Source: Viscum album | Taxonomy: Eukaryota; Streptophyta; Magnoliopsida; Santalales; Viscaceae | Length of the DNA: 64,000 nucleotides | Reading direction: 5' to 3' | NCBI GenBank assembly: GCA_963277665.1 | Contig: OY728160.1 | Span: 46,608,605-46,672,604 of the forward strand | In this document: positions 22,801 through 33,585 of the stretch, piece after piece | Position numbering within the stretch: position 1 is the first letter of the stretch | How the letters are laid out: every line of letters begins with the position of its first letter | Translations under genes and position numbers: made by a program | The notes under the pieces: generated by a model | Database searches by the model: none | What the model was told of the DNA's origin: nothing | The model's input: the letters and a program-made list of their open reading frames with translations, nothing else

Positions 22801-24565
22801 TGTAATGACCCTCATCTTTATGAGTTAGTCTTCTCATTTAATTATGAGTCCTTTAATTATTAAATTGGTGACATTTTTGAGTTTAAGAGGTATTGGAAGA
22901 AAATGAAAGCAAGTTGAAAGGAGAAGGAAAGGGTGTTGGTGCACCAAAAGCATTGAGTACCCAATGGTAGCTGGTGTGACATGTAGTGGTTATTAGTGTA
23001 TCCACCTTATGATACCCAAAAATTCACACATATGTATTTATTTTAGTGTTAATTTATTTCTTGGATTTTTTGGAGTTTGATAGTTAGTGCATAGTTTGAG
23101 GAAATCATGCAGATTAACTATGCATGAGGAGGATTTTGAATCATATGGCTAATGCATAGTTGGCACATGATTTCCATGACCGTACATTTTCCCATAATAT
23201 TTGAAATTTAAAATTTTATCTTCCCTTTTCTTTACTATTTATTTCCTTCCCTCATTTGTTTGAGGTCTCTAGGGATATCCAAAGCCTCCTCATCCTCCCC
23301 TTCCTTAGCTCCTTGATGATTCTCATTTGATTCTCAAGTGATCTCTCAAAGAAATATCCTTTTTCTCTCTTCATTATCCCCTCTCTTCTCTTCTCATCTC
23401 CTTATTTTCTCTTTTCCTTAAGTGACCATTTTGTCAAAACCTAACGTTAGGGAATGTATAAATCATGAGGGTATTGATGTCTATGGTTCGTGAGGCTTCT
23501 TTCTTACCCCAATCATTTATTACTTGAAGAAGGTGTGTTGATTCCATTGGATTTAGGTAGGAATTTATATGTCATTCCTTCCATTCTTCATAACTCTTAG
23601 TGCTCAGTGGTTTCCAAACTCTTTCCTCATCAATTTAGTACCTATATAAATTATCTTTGATGAAATTACACGTGGTTTCTAATATCTTATATGACTTTTG
23701 TGTTTTATTAAAAGGACATTTCAAAGGTACTTGGGTATCACATTTCAAAAACTATACTTTTATGCACATAAGATGTTTGATAGAATGTCAATAGGGTTTA
23801 TTATGATTCAAATGGATTTATAAAGGATGCTAGAATGATGATTGATTTTCAAAAGGGCATTTCACGTGTTTACACAATGTTATTGTTTATCAAGTCATGT
23901 TTGGCATATATGAGGTTATTATTGATTATTTTATGTTCTCTTATTGTATCCCCTTAGTGTTATTGATGTAATTGTTGAATTTTGTGATGTTGATTATTAT
24001 GATATGGGTTTGATAATGGTATTGTTTCTTGGAGGGTATTATGGAGGTCATATGATGGTTATTTATATATTTATTTGATTGGTTTACATATGTTTGAGTT
24101 TGAGTATGATTACTTGGGAGCCATATGTAGCTATGTAGGAAATCGATGATGAGTGCTGCACTAGTTTATGATTATGATTTGGCGAGTGTCCCCTATTGTA
24201 GTTCATACCTTAGCTAGGGGATCACTTCCCGAAGAGGCCAATGAGGGTAATTCGAGGTCTGGATCTGTAGGATCACATCATCGGCCAACATATGGGTTTT
24301 TTTAATGAGGTCCTAGATTATCTCTATAGGCACAAGGTAGTTATCCCATGTCACTATTTATTTTATATCAGGTTCTATTTTATGTTCTATATTTTGAGAC
24401 TCCCTTATATTCTTATTTTTCTTTTTACATGGTCATGTTTACATCAAAACAAGACATTTTTTGAATGAAAAAGGTAATACTATAAATGTTATTTGTTTTC
24501 TCTATCACACATGATATACCCCAGGAATGGGTGAACCACTGGGGGGGGCATGCGGGTAAATTAGA
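22801..24565 (+). repeat. Gypsy-type LTR, about 1.77 kb
   Basis: It starts TGTAATGACCC, the same terminus as the LTR at 52828. It also shares the theme of repeated GTTAGTGCAT / ATGCATAGTT words (23085-23170) with that LTR (53050-53220). The right end is set by comparison: AATTAGAAGTGTTAAT (24560-24575) resembles the LTR end and primer-site region of the other copy. It could be a 5' LTR with a decayed interior or a solo LTR. No target-site duplication was found, so the right limit is uncertain. Confidence 0.5.
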
Positions 24566-26569
24566 AGTGTTAATATTTTACAATTTATTTCTAATTAAAA
24601 TAAACAACTACTTACGGTTAAGATACGATCCACTCAAGAAATTAACTCAGTAAAGAACCCCAAGGGATGTTTGAAGAACTCCATGGATTTGAGGAATTTT
24701 TTATTGTTATATTTTTTGTCAACCAAGGGTTTGTATTTTTTAGGCGATTCTCAGTGATTCTAAAGTTCTCGAGGTGTTTGGAAGTGATTCTGATGATATT
24801 ATATTAAGTCTTGAATTTACAAGGTGAAGGTGAAAAAATGGAAAATTCTAGATCCACATACAAGTCATTCACATAAAAATCATGTGACCACATATGTAGA
24901 TCAAAATCAGGGGATCCAAATTATATAAGGGGATCAACATAAGGATGAAGCTTGATGTAAGGGGATCCATTCCACATAAGGGGATAGACATATGGATGGA
25001 GATTGATTTAAGGGGATCCACGTAAGAGTAGCTAATGTATGGAGATCCATATATGGGTCATGGGAATGATGTAAGAGTCACTAGACTTCCTCAAATCCAT
25101 ATAAGAGTACAATCTATGTAATAATGAGATCTTGGCATAAGAGTCACCTCCATATAAGGATAACATTATTCTTACGCCCTTACTAAAATTTCCAGAATAT
25201 TCAATATTCTAAGGAAAAAAACCAGATGGTGATAGAGCTATTCTTCAATGTTTAAAACATAAAAATTAAATTATGATTCAATAAAAAATAAGGATCCATG
25301 ATCCAATTATCATGAAGAACAAGATAAACCATGAGAACAACTGGATGAGAGAGAATTTAAATGAATTTGATATGTTTTCAAGAATAATACAGATGTAAAT
25401 GGGATGGTGCTAAGCTATTCTTCAATTCCTAAATCACATTCTAATAAATATGTGATTCAAGTTGACTTTTTAAAGTGTCTAAGTTATCAAAAGTTATTCT
25501 TCATAGTGAAGAACACACATCATTCCACGAGTAGGATGGAGAAATGAAAGATGCACCCAATTTAGTTGAAATTAAAAAAAGACCTATGATGGGTATTTAT
25601 AGAATACACAAACACACTTATTTGAATGTTATTTCTATGGGATATTAATTTTATATGTTTTTTAAAGTTGTTATAAACTTAAAAGAAAATGGAATTTTTG
25701 GAACTTTATATGAGAAAATTGGAAACTGGACCACTCATCATTTTTTGTGATATTTTCATGAGGACCGTGGTTTAAAAAAAATGATTTTATTATCATTTTG
25801 GTTTATGTTATCCAACTAAATAAATCCTATAAAATAAGAATTCAGGTATATGGAAAATGATATGAAAATTAATGTGGTTGTATGTATAAAAAATCATTTT
25901 CTAAAGAGAGAGAATATGACTGTTGAGAAAAAGTGAAAAAGAGCATGTTGAGGAAGAAGTGTGAGTCATAAAGAGAAGAAGCTGGGATTGAAGTAGTGAG
26001 GATGGATAATTCCGAAAATCAGTGAGCTGAGAGATTTTAGATCTAATAAGATGTTGAAAAAAATCCTTCAAGGTATCATTAAAGCATTTTTGAGGTGAAT
26101 GTGTTTGTTGACAAAGTAGGTCTCTATGTTGTGTTTGTTAACAAAGCAGACCACGATGTTCAATTTGTTGAAAAAGGAGGGTTTTTATGGTGAGTTGTTG
26201 AGTTTGAGAGATGTTTTAAAAAATAAATGATTGATAGAAAAACCTCAACAAAGGAACGGATGATCTGGAGGTGGAACAAAAAGAGTAGATACAAGGTGGT
26301 GCCATTTTCCAGTGTTTTCCAAATTTTTGGGCCTCAAAATCGGCAAATAGAGAAAAGTGTTTTTGGAAAAGGGACTTGCGCACCAGTGTCTTGGAGGATT
26401 GGAAAGTTGTGTGCCATATGTTTTTCAAGATCAAAATATCAAAATATGGAAAAAGAAATAGGGGCACCAAAGTTTTGGTTTGGGCGTGCAAGGTGACTAG
26501 GGCGATAGAGGCTAAGGCAGCTGGACTTGCATGCCAGGAGTAGACTTGCGTGCAACTCTTAGGTTTCCC
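24566..26569. other. Unassigned retroelement-like region with GGGGATCCA repeats
   Basis: No frame of known family is present. At 24890-25170 a loose tandem repeat of about 45-50 bp carries the core ATAAGGGGATCCA followed by ATATGGATGGAG-like words. Two stretches near 25225 and 25400 share AGCTATTCTTCAAT. The plus and minus frames at 26216-26496 are chance pairs on opposite strands. This may be LTR or interior sequence of old elements. Confidence 0.35.
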
Positions 26570-27686
26570 AAGATGCCTATAAATAGAGGGCTAACCCTCC
26601 TCGTTTTTTAGGAAGCTCAACACTTAGAGAAAATTCGAGCTCCAGTCACGCAGGTGGTTTGGTCAGACAAGTGGTTGTTTGGGCGCACAAGTATAAAGTT
26701 ATTCAAAATTTGTGCGCCAGTTGATAGTTGTACACCAATATTGGTTTGGGCATAAAAGGATGTGAGTCACCAAAGTTATGAGTTAAAGAAGGGAGTATTG
26801 TGTAAGTGGTTTGGTGAAACTTGTGCGCCAGTCTTGTAGAAGCACGCCAGTTGATAGTTGCACACCAATATTGGTTTGAGTGTAAAAGGGTGGGAGTCAC
26901 CCAAGTTTGGAGTTAGAGAAGGGGGTTTTAGGCAAGTGGTTAGGTTAAACTTGTGCGCCAATATTGGAGAATCATGCCAAGAATAGAGAAGCTCTCCAGA
27001 CATTGGAGAAGTGCTCCAAGCATAGAGAAGTGTGCTGGTCATTCTAGGGTTGTATGAAGGTTGGAAGATTGCTCGGTACACCCATGGTAATGTTGTATTC
27101 ATCAGTGGATGAAAGTAGAACTTCAAAATAAAATCTACATATAGAGTAAGATGCATTAATTTGTGATAATTAAAGGACCTAAAAGTCTATAAACTATGAG
27201 TGGATCCTTTCCAGAGCAGTGAGCAAAGAAAGAGGAAGAAGTTGATCCTCTCCACCGATAGTGGGCCAGAGAGGGAGAAACAGAGAGTGACCTTTGGGAA
27301 AGCTGTGAGCTAACCCTAAATGTTTTAAAGGTAGTGAGTATGGGCATATAAGTGATCTAGCCCAAACATTTTAAATTGGAAGTGAGCTTTAGTGGATTTG
27401 GTACAGCGGCACATCACCATTGTATGCTCCTTGGACGTAGCCCAGTGAGGGTGAACCAAGTAAAAATATTTGTGTCTGCTTGCTTGCTTCCTTGCATTGA
27501 ATCCAAAGCATCATTATCATATAAATAAGTAAATAATAAGATAAATGTTAACAACCTAATATAAAACAAAGTGACCCTTATAATATATAGGTCAAGATCC
27601 AGTGGGGCAGGAAGAAATCAAAAAAAGAATATCCATACCCTGATTCACCCCCCTTAGGGTATCTAAGCCCCTTTTGGTCCTAACAT
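26570..27686 (+). repeat. Copia-type LTR, 3' portion
   Basis: A TATA-like box (CTATAAATAGAGG, 26577-26589) is followed by an internal tandem duplication, then the typical U5 part: GTGAACCAAGTAAAAATATTTGTGT (split here as GTGAACCAAGTAAAAAT then ATTTGTGT, about 27450) and a closing GATTCACCCCCC...GGTCCTAACA (27640-27686). The matching start (TGTTAGGACC) was not found, so the 5' part is missing or lies in decayed sequence to the left. No primer-binding site follows at 27687. Confidence 0.5.
26716..26975 (+). repeat. 130-bp tandem duplication inside the copia LTR
   Basis: Copies 26716-26845 and 26846-26975 both begin GCCAGTTGATAGTTG and contain CACCAATATTGGTTTG and GTGCGCCA. They differ by scattered substitutions, mostly transitions. 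It lies just downstream of the TATA-like box, so it would be in the transcribed part of the LTR. Confidence 0.75.
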
Positions 27687-28284
27687 AATAAGAAGAATAT
27701 CTATAAGGATTTGTATGTAGTGATAAAAACTATACTAATAAATTTAGTGATTATTCACCATGCACTTTATGGGATAATTTTTCTTAAAGAGTTATGTATA
27801 TTCTCTAGATATTATCAACTTGGTTTGAAGAGAAGTATTTTTTATCTACTGCTAAAACAATCTGAATCTGAAGGAAAATCTTTCTCAACTGGTGGTGTTT
27901 GTGGTTGATTATGATCGGAAGGATTCAATACAAAAATATTATAACCAACAATATCTATAAACTATAGGTGAAGGATGAAACCTTTTTACTTACTGTAAGT
28001 TATTGTTACATTTATAGTTGAAAATATCCATACCAAGATAAAAATCAGCTGCAACTGGGAGTGGGATCTCACACTAAGGATGAACTTTAAAAAAAAGGTA
28101 TGTTCCTTATTCGTCTTTATTTTCTAAAATAATCATGAAAAGATAAGTGTAATTATTCAAGAGAGAGTCATATCTTAATTGGCTACAGAAGATAATTTCT
28201 AAAGTAAAAAAAGAAATTGTAAAATTTGGGTTACACTGATTCACCCCTCCCAGTATATCCATTTAACCTATTAGAAAATACAAG

Positions 28285-28296
28285 TGGTATCATATA
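28285..28296 (+). other. Primer-binding site (tRNA-Met type) of the copia element
   Basis: TGGTATCATATA follows the LTR end by about two bases. The first eight bases match the 3' end complement of initiator tRNA-Met, the usual primer of plant copia elements. It marks the plus strand as sense and 28282 as the approximate LTR end. Confidence 0.65.
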
Positions 28297-28336
28297 TGAA
28301 GGTTCCTTTTGTTAAATTATATCTTTATTCATAAAT

Positions 28337-28608
28337 ATGGATAATAAAAATTATATCAATAGTACAGTAGTGATTACATTTGATGGAAATAATTTCTAAG
28401 CTTGGAAAAATAAAATAATTCCATAATTGTTGTCTTTGGGTCTTGAAGTTCATGATGTAGTTGTAGTGCCATTTCAACCCATGAAATGAGGTGAAAATAC
28501 ATTTTTATTGGTAAAATAAATCTTGAACATGATGGTAAGGCTAGGAATTTAATTATTATATCCCTTTCTAAAAAAGTGTTTACAAAAGTGATGAGACTAC
28601 AAACTGCT
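28337..28608 (+). pseudogene. Copia gag (UBN2-type), 5' part, interrupted
   Basis: From ATG 28337 the frame gives ITFDGNNF and AWKNKI, then SLGLEVHDVV, the start of a UBN2-type copia gag, with stops in the frame. It reaches VMRLQTA at the insertion point 28608. The rest of the protein is found at 50892 onward. The reading continues in frame after removing the inserted element and one copy of the 5-bp target. Gag would form the particle shell; this copy is broken. Confidence 0.7.
28604..28608. other. Target-site duplication, left copy (CTGCT)
   Basis: The five bases before TGTCACGACC are CTGCT. The matching CTACT lies at 50892-50896, one transition apart. Both sit in the gag codons of the copia host, where the repeated five bases are the only extra sequence, which supports the call. 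Confidence 0.8.
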
Positions 28609-29273
28609 TGTCACGACCCGTCCCCCAGGGCCCATGCCGTGACTACCCCAAGCCCACCTTCCATAGGCCAGGGGCTAGCGACTAGCACCAGAAAGGCGTA
28701 TCCCTAATATGGGAAGGCATTGACTTTTTACCGTATAGACACACAGTTCAAGAACACAACAAGAAGCAACCACACAGACTAGAACGCAACTAGATATAAC
28801 CACAAAGTAAACTGCTGTAGTAAAAAGAGTGTTGAAAGTAAAGGGGGCGAAATACAAGACCAAGTGAAAAAGTACAGATACAATTGAAAAGTAAAAATAC
28901 AACTGAAAGATACAAAATAGATCCTGGATCGTCCACCGAGGATCGTACCTAAAGGGTAGGTACAACTCACGATCAGTAGTCCCTGAGTCACATCACACCA
29001 AAAGGTCTAGCTCTAAGCACCATCCAGTCCTAGCCCCTCATCCTTGATCAACGCTATACATTGTCTGCACAAGACACAACAAGATGCGGGATAAGCCCAT
29101 GCATGGGTGAGTATAATGATACTCAGTAGGGACCCCGAGACCCTCATAGGTCTCCTAGAGTTCCACAAAGGAAAAACCACAAAGTACGAAGCAATATACA
29201 TCAACTCTACTTAGATATATGCCCATACATATACCTAAGTTATCAAGATATAATCATCTCACATAAGAGGGAA

Positions 29274-29483
29274 GAATACCACAAAGGTAACACCACAGAG
29301 GTAGAAGTACCACACAGGTAACACCACGAAGGTAGAAGTACCACACAGGTAACACCACGAAGATAACACCACGAAGGTAACACCATGAAGGTAGAAGTAC
29401 CACACAGGTAACACCACAAAGATAGAAGTACCACACAAGTAACACAACAAAAATAGCACAACGAAGGTAGAAGTACCACATAG
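29274..29483. repeat. 31-bp minisatellite in the LTR (left copy)
   Basis: The unit is near GGTAGAAGTACCACACAG followed by GTAACACCACGAA, with internal short forms (AAGGTAACACCA). The same array in the other LTR (47733-48030) is longer by about 90 bp, so it changed length after insertion. Repeated open frames on the minus strand here are by-products of the repeat. Confidence 0.85.
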
Positions 29484-29683
29484 GTATAGTAACACATAGC
29501 ATAAACTCAACCAAAAGCACAAAGTAAATACATCTCACAAAGAGTCTCAACTCAGACCAGGTTTTCAGTGAAGTATAGAAGTACAACTGATTAGTCGTGA
29601 AGCTAGATCATCTTATTCTGTCAAGAGGCACTGCTTCTGATCATATGGAGTTTGACCCATACATGATCGATAGGTACTAACCC

Positions 29684-29940
29684 CCGAAATTATCCACACA
29701 GGATCTGACCTGCCTAGAGTTGATAAGTAACTAACCCCCGCTGACCCACACAGGATCTGAACCACACAGGATCAGTATGCGCTAACCCACACAGGATCGC
29801 TGAGCGCTGACCCACACAGGATCTGACCCACACATGATCCATATGCACTGACCCACACAGGATTTCTGAGTGCTGACCCACACAGTATCTGACCCACACA
29901 TGATCGGTATGCACTGGCCCACATAGGATCAACGAGCGTT
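29684..29940. repeat. Minisatellite with CCCACACAGGATC core (left LTR)
   Basis: About nine degenerate copies of a unit near 30 bp, CTGACCCACACAGGATC plus GCTGAGCG or GGTATGCG. In the right LTR (48230-48415) fewer copies are present. This array and the 31-bp one lie about 200 bp apart. Confidence 0.8.
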
Positions 29941-32378
29941 GAACTCCGCATAATCTGTCGCCAACCTCTGCCTCACTACCAGCCACTGGATTCCTCGCAC
30001 CCGGTGCACTCAAGTTCCGTAGAATTTTCCCTTGAGATATCGGTAATACCTCGACCGTCACTAATCTCCAAAAAGGAGTAACCCAAAGGACTGCTATGTC
30101 CTAAGGGACCCAATGCAACAAACGACGTGTTAATCGGACGTCTGGTCTGTAAATTATTAGCGTTTCTGCTCCGAGGGCCCGGTTGGATTCAGGTTCGATC
30201 TAACCCAACCATACTCCAAATTTATCCAAAACTTTAGTGGATTATACCAAAAGGACTGTCTCGATCCCAGGATTCCGGTTCCATAGACGGTTCGTCAAAC
30301 GGATGCGCGATTCTCAATATATGGCCAAAAAGGCGTATCTGAGTCCAGATAGGCCCGGGTCCGGTCTGACCTGGCCATCCTGACCCAACCCGGTCCGGGT
30401 CCAGCTCAGTTGGCCTGGCCCGCTAGGCTATGGTCCGACCTAGACTGCGTAGGGGGTAGCCCGACCCAGCACGTTGGGTGCGGACCGCGGTCAGGTGGCC
30501 CACCGTGGTGGGTCCACCCTAGCTGACACCCAGGGGGAAGGCACCCCTCAGTATTCCAAATGGTATTCTATACCGTTCGGCTCGGAAAACCTGGCAGCGC
30601 CATGTGGCGCCACCTGCTGGAAAGCGGGACTCGCCGGAGCGGGTCCTGCTCGGTGTGACATGGCCGGCCAGAACAACCGACCCTCCCTTCCAGCGGCGCG
30701 GACGCGTGCTGCTCCTCCCGCAGCCGGCCGGTTGCCGGCTACCTTAGTGCACCACCATGGCTAACGGGCCACAACCTTCTCATCTACCAGCGGCGCGGAA
30801 ACGCGCTGCCCCACTGTCACGTGGTCGACCGGCGTGCCAGCCGCCGTGGTCCCCCGCCGTGGCTGATGGGCGTGATCTCCTCTGGCGGCGCTGTTGTGCC
30901 TCCGTCGCCATTGCGACCAGCCGGAGTGCCGGCCGATGCCTTGTGCCTCGCCGGTGTCGGTCGCCTTCCTCCTTCTCCATGAAGAATGCATTAATATTGA
31001 AGATGCGGAGGGATCAGGCCATGTCCGTTTAGCCCGTAACCTCCACATTAGTCTGGTAGCACACGACTTGAAGAGAAAGATTCAATCATAGAATTAACGT
31101 TGAAAAATCTTAAAAAAACCCCTACCTTGAAACGTCGGAGAATCGTCCACGCTTATCGGTAGACCGTGTTCTTAGTTCCCGCGACCGGCTCCCAAAGACA
31201 TCACTCGCACGTCTCCCATTGGTAGTTCAGTTTCATCCATCACCTCCCATTGGGTCAGCTTCGTCTTCTAAGGGTCTGGTGTCGTGGCGTTCCTTCAACA
31301 ATTCAGTTCTTGGTGAAGCTCTTCGATACCCCTTCCCTAGCTCCATATTTATAGGTGAGGGGGAGGGTAAGTAACCATGCAGAGAGTTAATGGGGCTCAT
31401 TAATTAGGAAACTTCCTAATTTCCCCAACATTGTTGTTACTTTAGGTTGGAAGGTCAAGCCATTTAATGGCTTGACACACCGCAAGCCCCACCCCTTTAA
31501 TTGGTCCATTGGAGGTTTATGAAATAAAATAACAAAAATTATTTTATTTCATTTCTTTTAAGAAGTCACAAAACTTAACTTTTTCTCCAGACCTATTGCG
31601 GTCAAAGTAAAGCCTCCCTTAAGAGAATATCGACATTGCGGATTCAATGGTTCCCTCAAATTTTTAATTCAAACAATAGTTCAAAAGTTAGAAAACACCG
31701 CTCATGCGTTTACTGAACGTACCCGAAAAAAAAGTTCAAAAAATTAATAACAGTCACCCTAGACCCGCACCGGTCGAGGTTAGACCCTGCCTAAGTAAAA
31801 AACACCCCAAAAAACCCAACGGTACTCTCAAATTTTTAATCTAATTTACCATTTAGAAGTTATTAATTTTTAAAATAAAATAATTTTCACTTAATTATTT
31901 TATTTACGGCCAAAAACTAACATTCACTAGTGGCCCGCACCGTCCAAGGTTAGTATCTTCCTAAAGAAAACATACCCTCACAAGTTTAGCAGTGGTCTCA
32001 GATTTTTAATCCGAGTTACCGTTTGTGAGTTATAATCATTTGAAAAATAAAATAACTTTATTTAATTATTTTATCTACGGTTATTCCATTTTCGGGTTTT
32101 CTCACCGGAGGCCTGCGCCGACCAAACTTAAGTCACTCCTAGGGTAAACCCGCCATCCTAAAAGCAACAGTGCCCACATATTTTTGATCTAAGCAACCGT
32201 TTAAGAGTTATTACACTTTTTTAGGAAACCTGCTTATGCGCGCTAACTTAAGCTTAACAAAACTTCGACGGATCATTCCAGGCACTCCGGGCCTCGGAAT
32301 TGCGTGCCGTCAGATTTCACAGTCTCGAAATAATTTCATATAATAAAAAAAATTATACATAATTTCCAGGACATTACA

Positions 32379-32389
32379 TTCTCTCCACC
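32379..32389 (-). other. Polypurine tract of the chromovirus-like element
   Basis: On the minus strand GGTGGAGAGAA touches the LTR start. It fixes the left LTR as the 3' one and the sense strand as minus. Confidence 0.75.
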
Positions 32390-32399
32390 ATAGGGATTT

Positions 32400-33435
32400 A
32401 CATCCCCAAAATCCACAACATAGACTAAAGAAACAAATGGGGGTACTGAGCATGGATCTGAGCCTCCCGCTCCCAAGTTCTCTCCTAGAGGTTCCCATGC
32501 TGCCAGTAAATGCACATCAAAGGTATCGACTGCCCATGAAGGAATCATTCCTATCGATCCTCAATCTCTATTAGAACCTCTATAAATGCCGCTCCATCGT
32601 CTAAGTCCAGCTCGCCATGGTCGATGACTTGAGAACGTTCATACACATATCTCCTCAGCTGAGATACGTGAAAGATGTCATGCACCCACTCCAACCGTGG
32701 TGGTAGTGCCAAGCGGTATGTCACCTTGCAAATCCTACGAAGTATTAGAAATGGTCCAATAAACCTCGGTGATAAATTTCCACCTCGGCCAAATCTCTAT
32801 AGTCCCCATCGAAGAGAGACTCGCAAGAATATGTGGTCCCCCTCCTGGAACTACAAGGGTCTCTGTATCCTGTTGGCATAAGACTCCTGCCAACTCTGCG
32901 TAGTCTTCACTTGCTGACAAGTGAGACATCATGATACAAACTCTGCCACTGCTTTCTTCATCCTTATCCACCAGTGCTGACGCTGAAGGTCCTGGTACAT
33001 CTTCACCACTCCTAGATGTACCACTAGAGGAGACTTATGGAACTCCCTCAACACTTCCTCCCGTAGCACCACCGATACCATAATACATCCTCTGAAGAGG
33101 ATGACGTGCTCCCCACCTTCATAAAATCCATCAACTACCTGTCTTGTGGATATCTGAGCACATCGAGCCTCGAAGTTAGTGTCCCCAATCTATTCCTCCC
33201 TGAATCGCTGAGGGAGTGGAGGAGTGAAAGTCATATATTGGAGGTAATCAGCTTCATCTCTATCCATTAAGGATATCTACAGCGCGACTAGATACTCTGA
33301 CGCCTCACTCCAAAGCTGTAGACCAGACCTCCTGCTGAGTGCATCTGCTACCACGTTCCCCTTCCCAAAAGTATAGTCTATCTCAAATTCATAGTCCTTG
33401 AGGAACTCTAGCCACTCTTGTTGGGAACTAAAAAC
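32400..33435 (-). pseudogene. Gypsy pol, 3' end: RNase H end, integrase zinc-binding and C-terminal parts
   Basis: On the minus strand the order is: FLKDYEFEIDYTFGKGNVVADALSRR-type RNase H end (DYEFEIDYTFGKG, then NVVADALSRR, 33410-33340); an integrase zinc-binding domain with the His pair in HKSPLVVH and the Cys pair in CLTCQQVK (33060-32910); then, with the whole DDE catalytic core missing, a jump to the SYANR..RP...FQEGDH part; RYVYERSQVIDHGELDLDD; and a chromodomain-like end with WQHGN and TWEREAQIHAQYPHLF (32520-32450). Frameshifts and stops are present throughout. The jump near 32910 is a clean internal deletion of roughly 400-500 bp by comparison with family length. The family role is integration and RNA strand removal. 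Confidence 0.75.
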
Positions 33436-33580
33436 TCAAAACTCCTGCTGCCACGAGGGTAAGGATGGCTGACTGACGAGTGATCGGCCACACCCTCCTA
33501 TACAGGAGTTTATCATGTGCTTCCTGGGTTTCCTTTTTCGAAGACTAAGGAAAACCCCATCCCAATGTTGTAGATAAACC

Positions 33581-33585
33581 ATAAC
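33581..33585. other. Target-site duplication, left copy (ATAAC), inner gypsy element
   Basis: ATAAC precedes the LTR at 33586; ACAAC follows the other end at 45356-45360. One transition separates them. The site lies in the interior of the chromovirus-like element. Confidence 0.6.

Larger units (their letters stand above)
28609..32378 (-). repeat. 3' LTR of the chromovirus-like element, 3770 bp
   Basis: It aligns with 47062-50891 throughout. Two minisatellites (29274-29483 and 29684-29940) lie in it, and a GC-rich block at 30160-30980 carries GTCCGGGT / CCGACC words and yields long chance frames on both strands. I do not call those frames genes, since they differ or break in the other LTR copy. 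It ends GGACATTACA. Confidence 0.85.

Noticed and set aside
26216..26496. Two overlapping frames on opposite strands, 91 and 89 codons
   Set aside because: They mirror each other, lack family resemblance and lie just before a copia LTR TATA-like box.
29243..29586. Cys/Leu/Tyr-rich minus-strand frames in three registers, looking like membrane proteins
   Set aside because: They are translations of the 31-bp minisatellite; a repeat whose length is not a multiple of three passes through all frames.
30474..31091. Overlapping frames on both strands in the GC-rich part of the left LTR
   Set aside because: They occur in all frames at once, do not keep their frames in the matching part of the right LTR (48725-49520), and reflect GC-rich composition.
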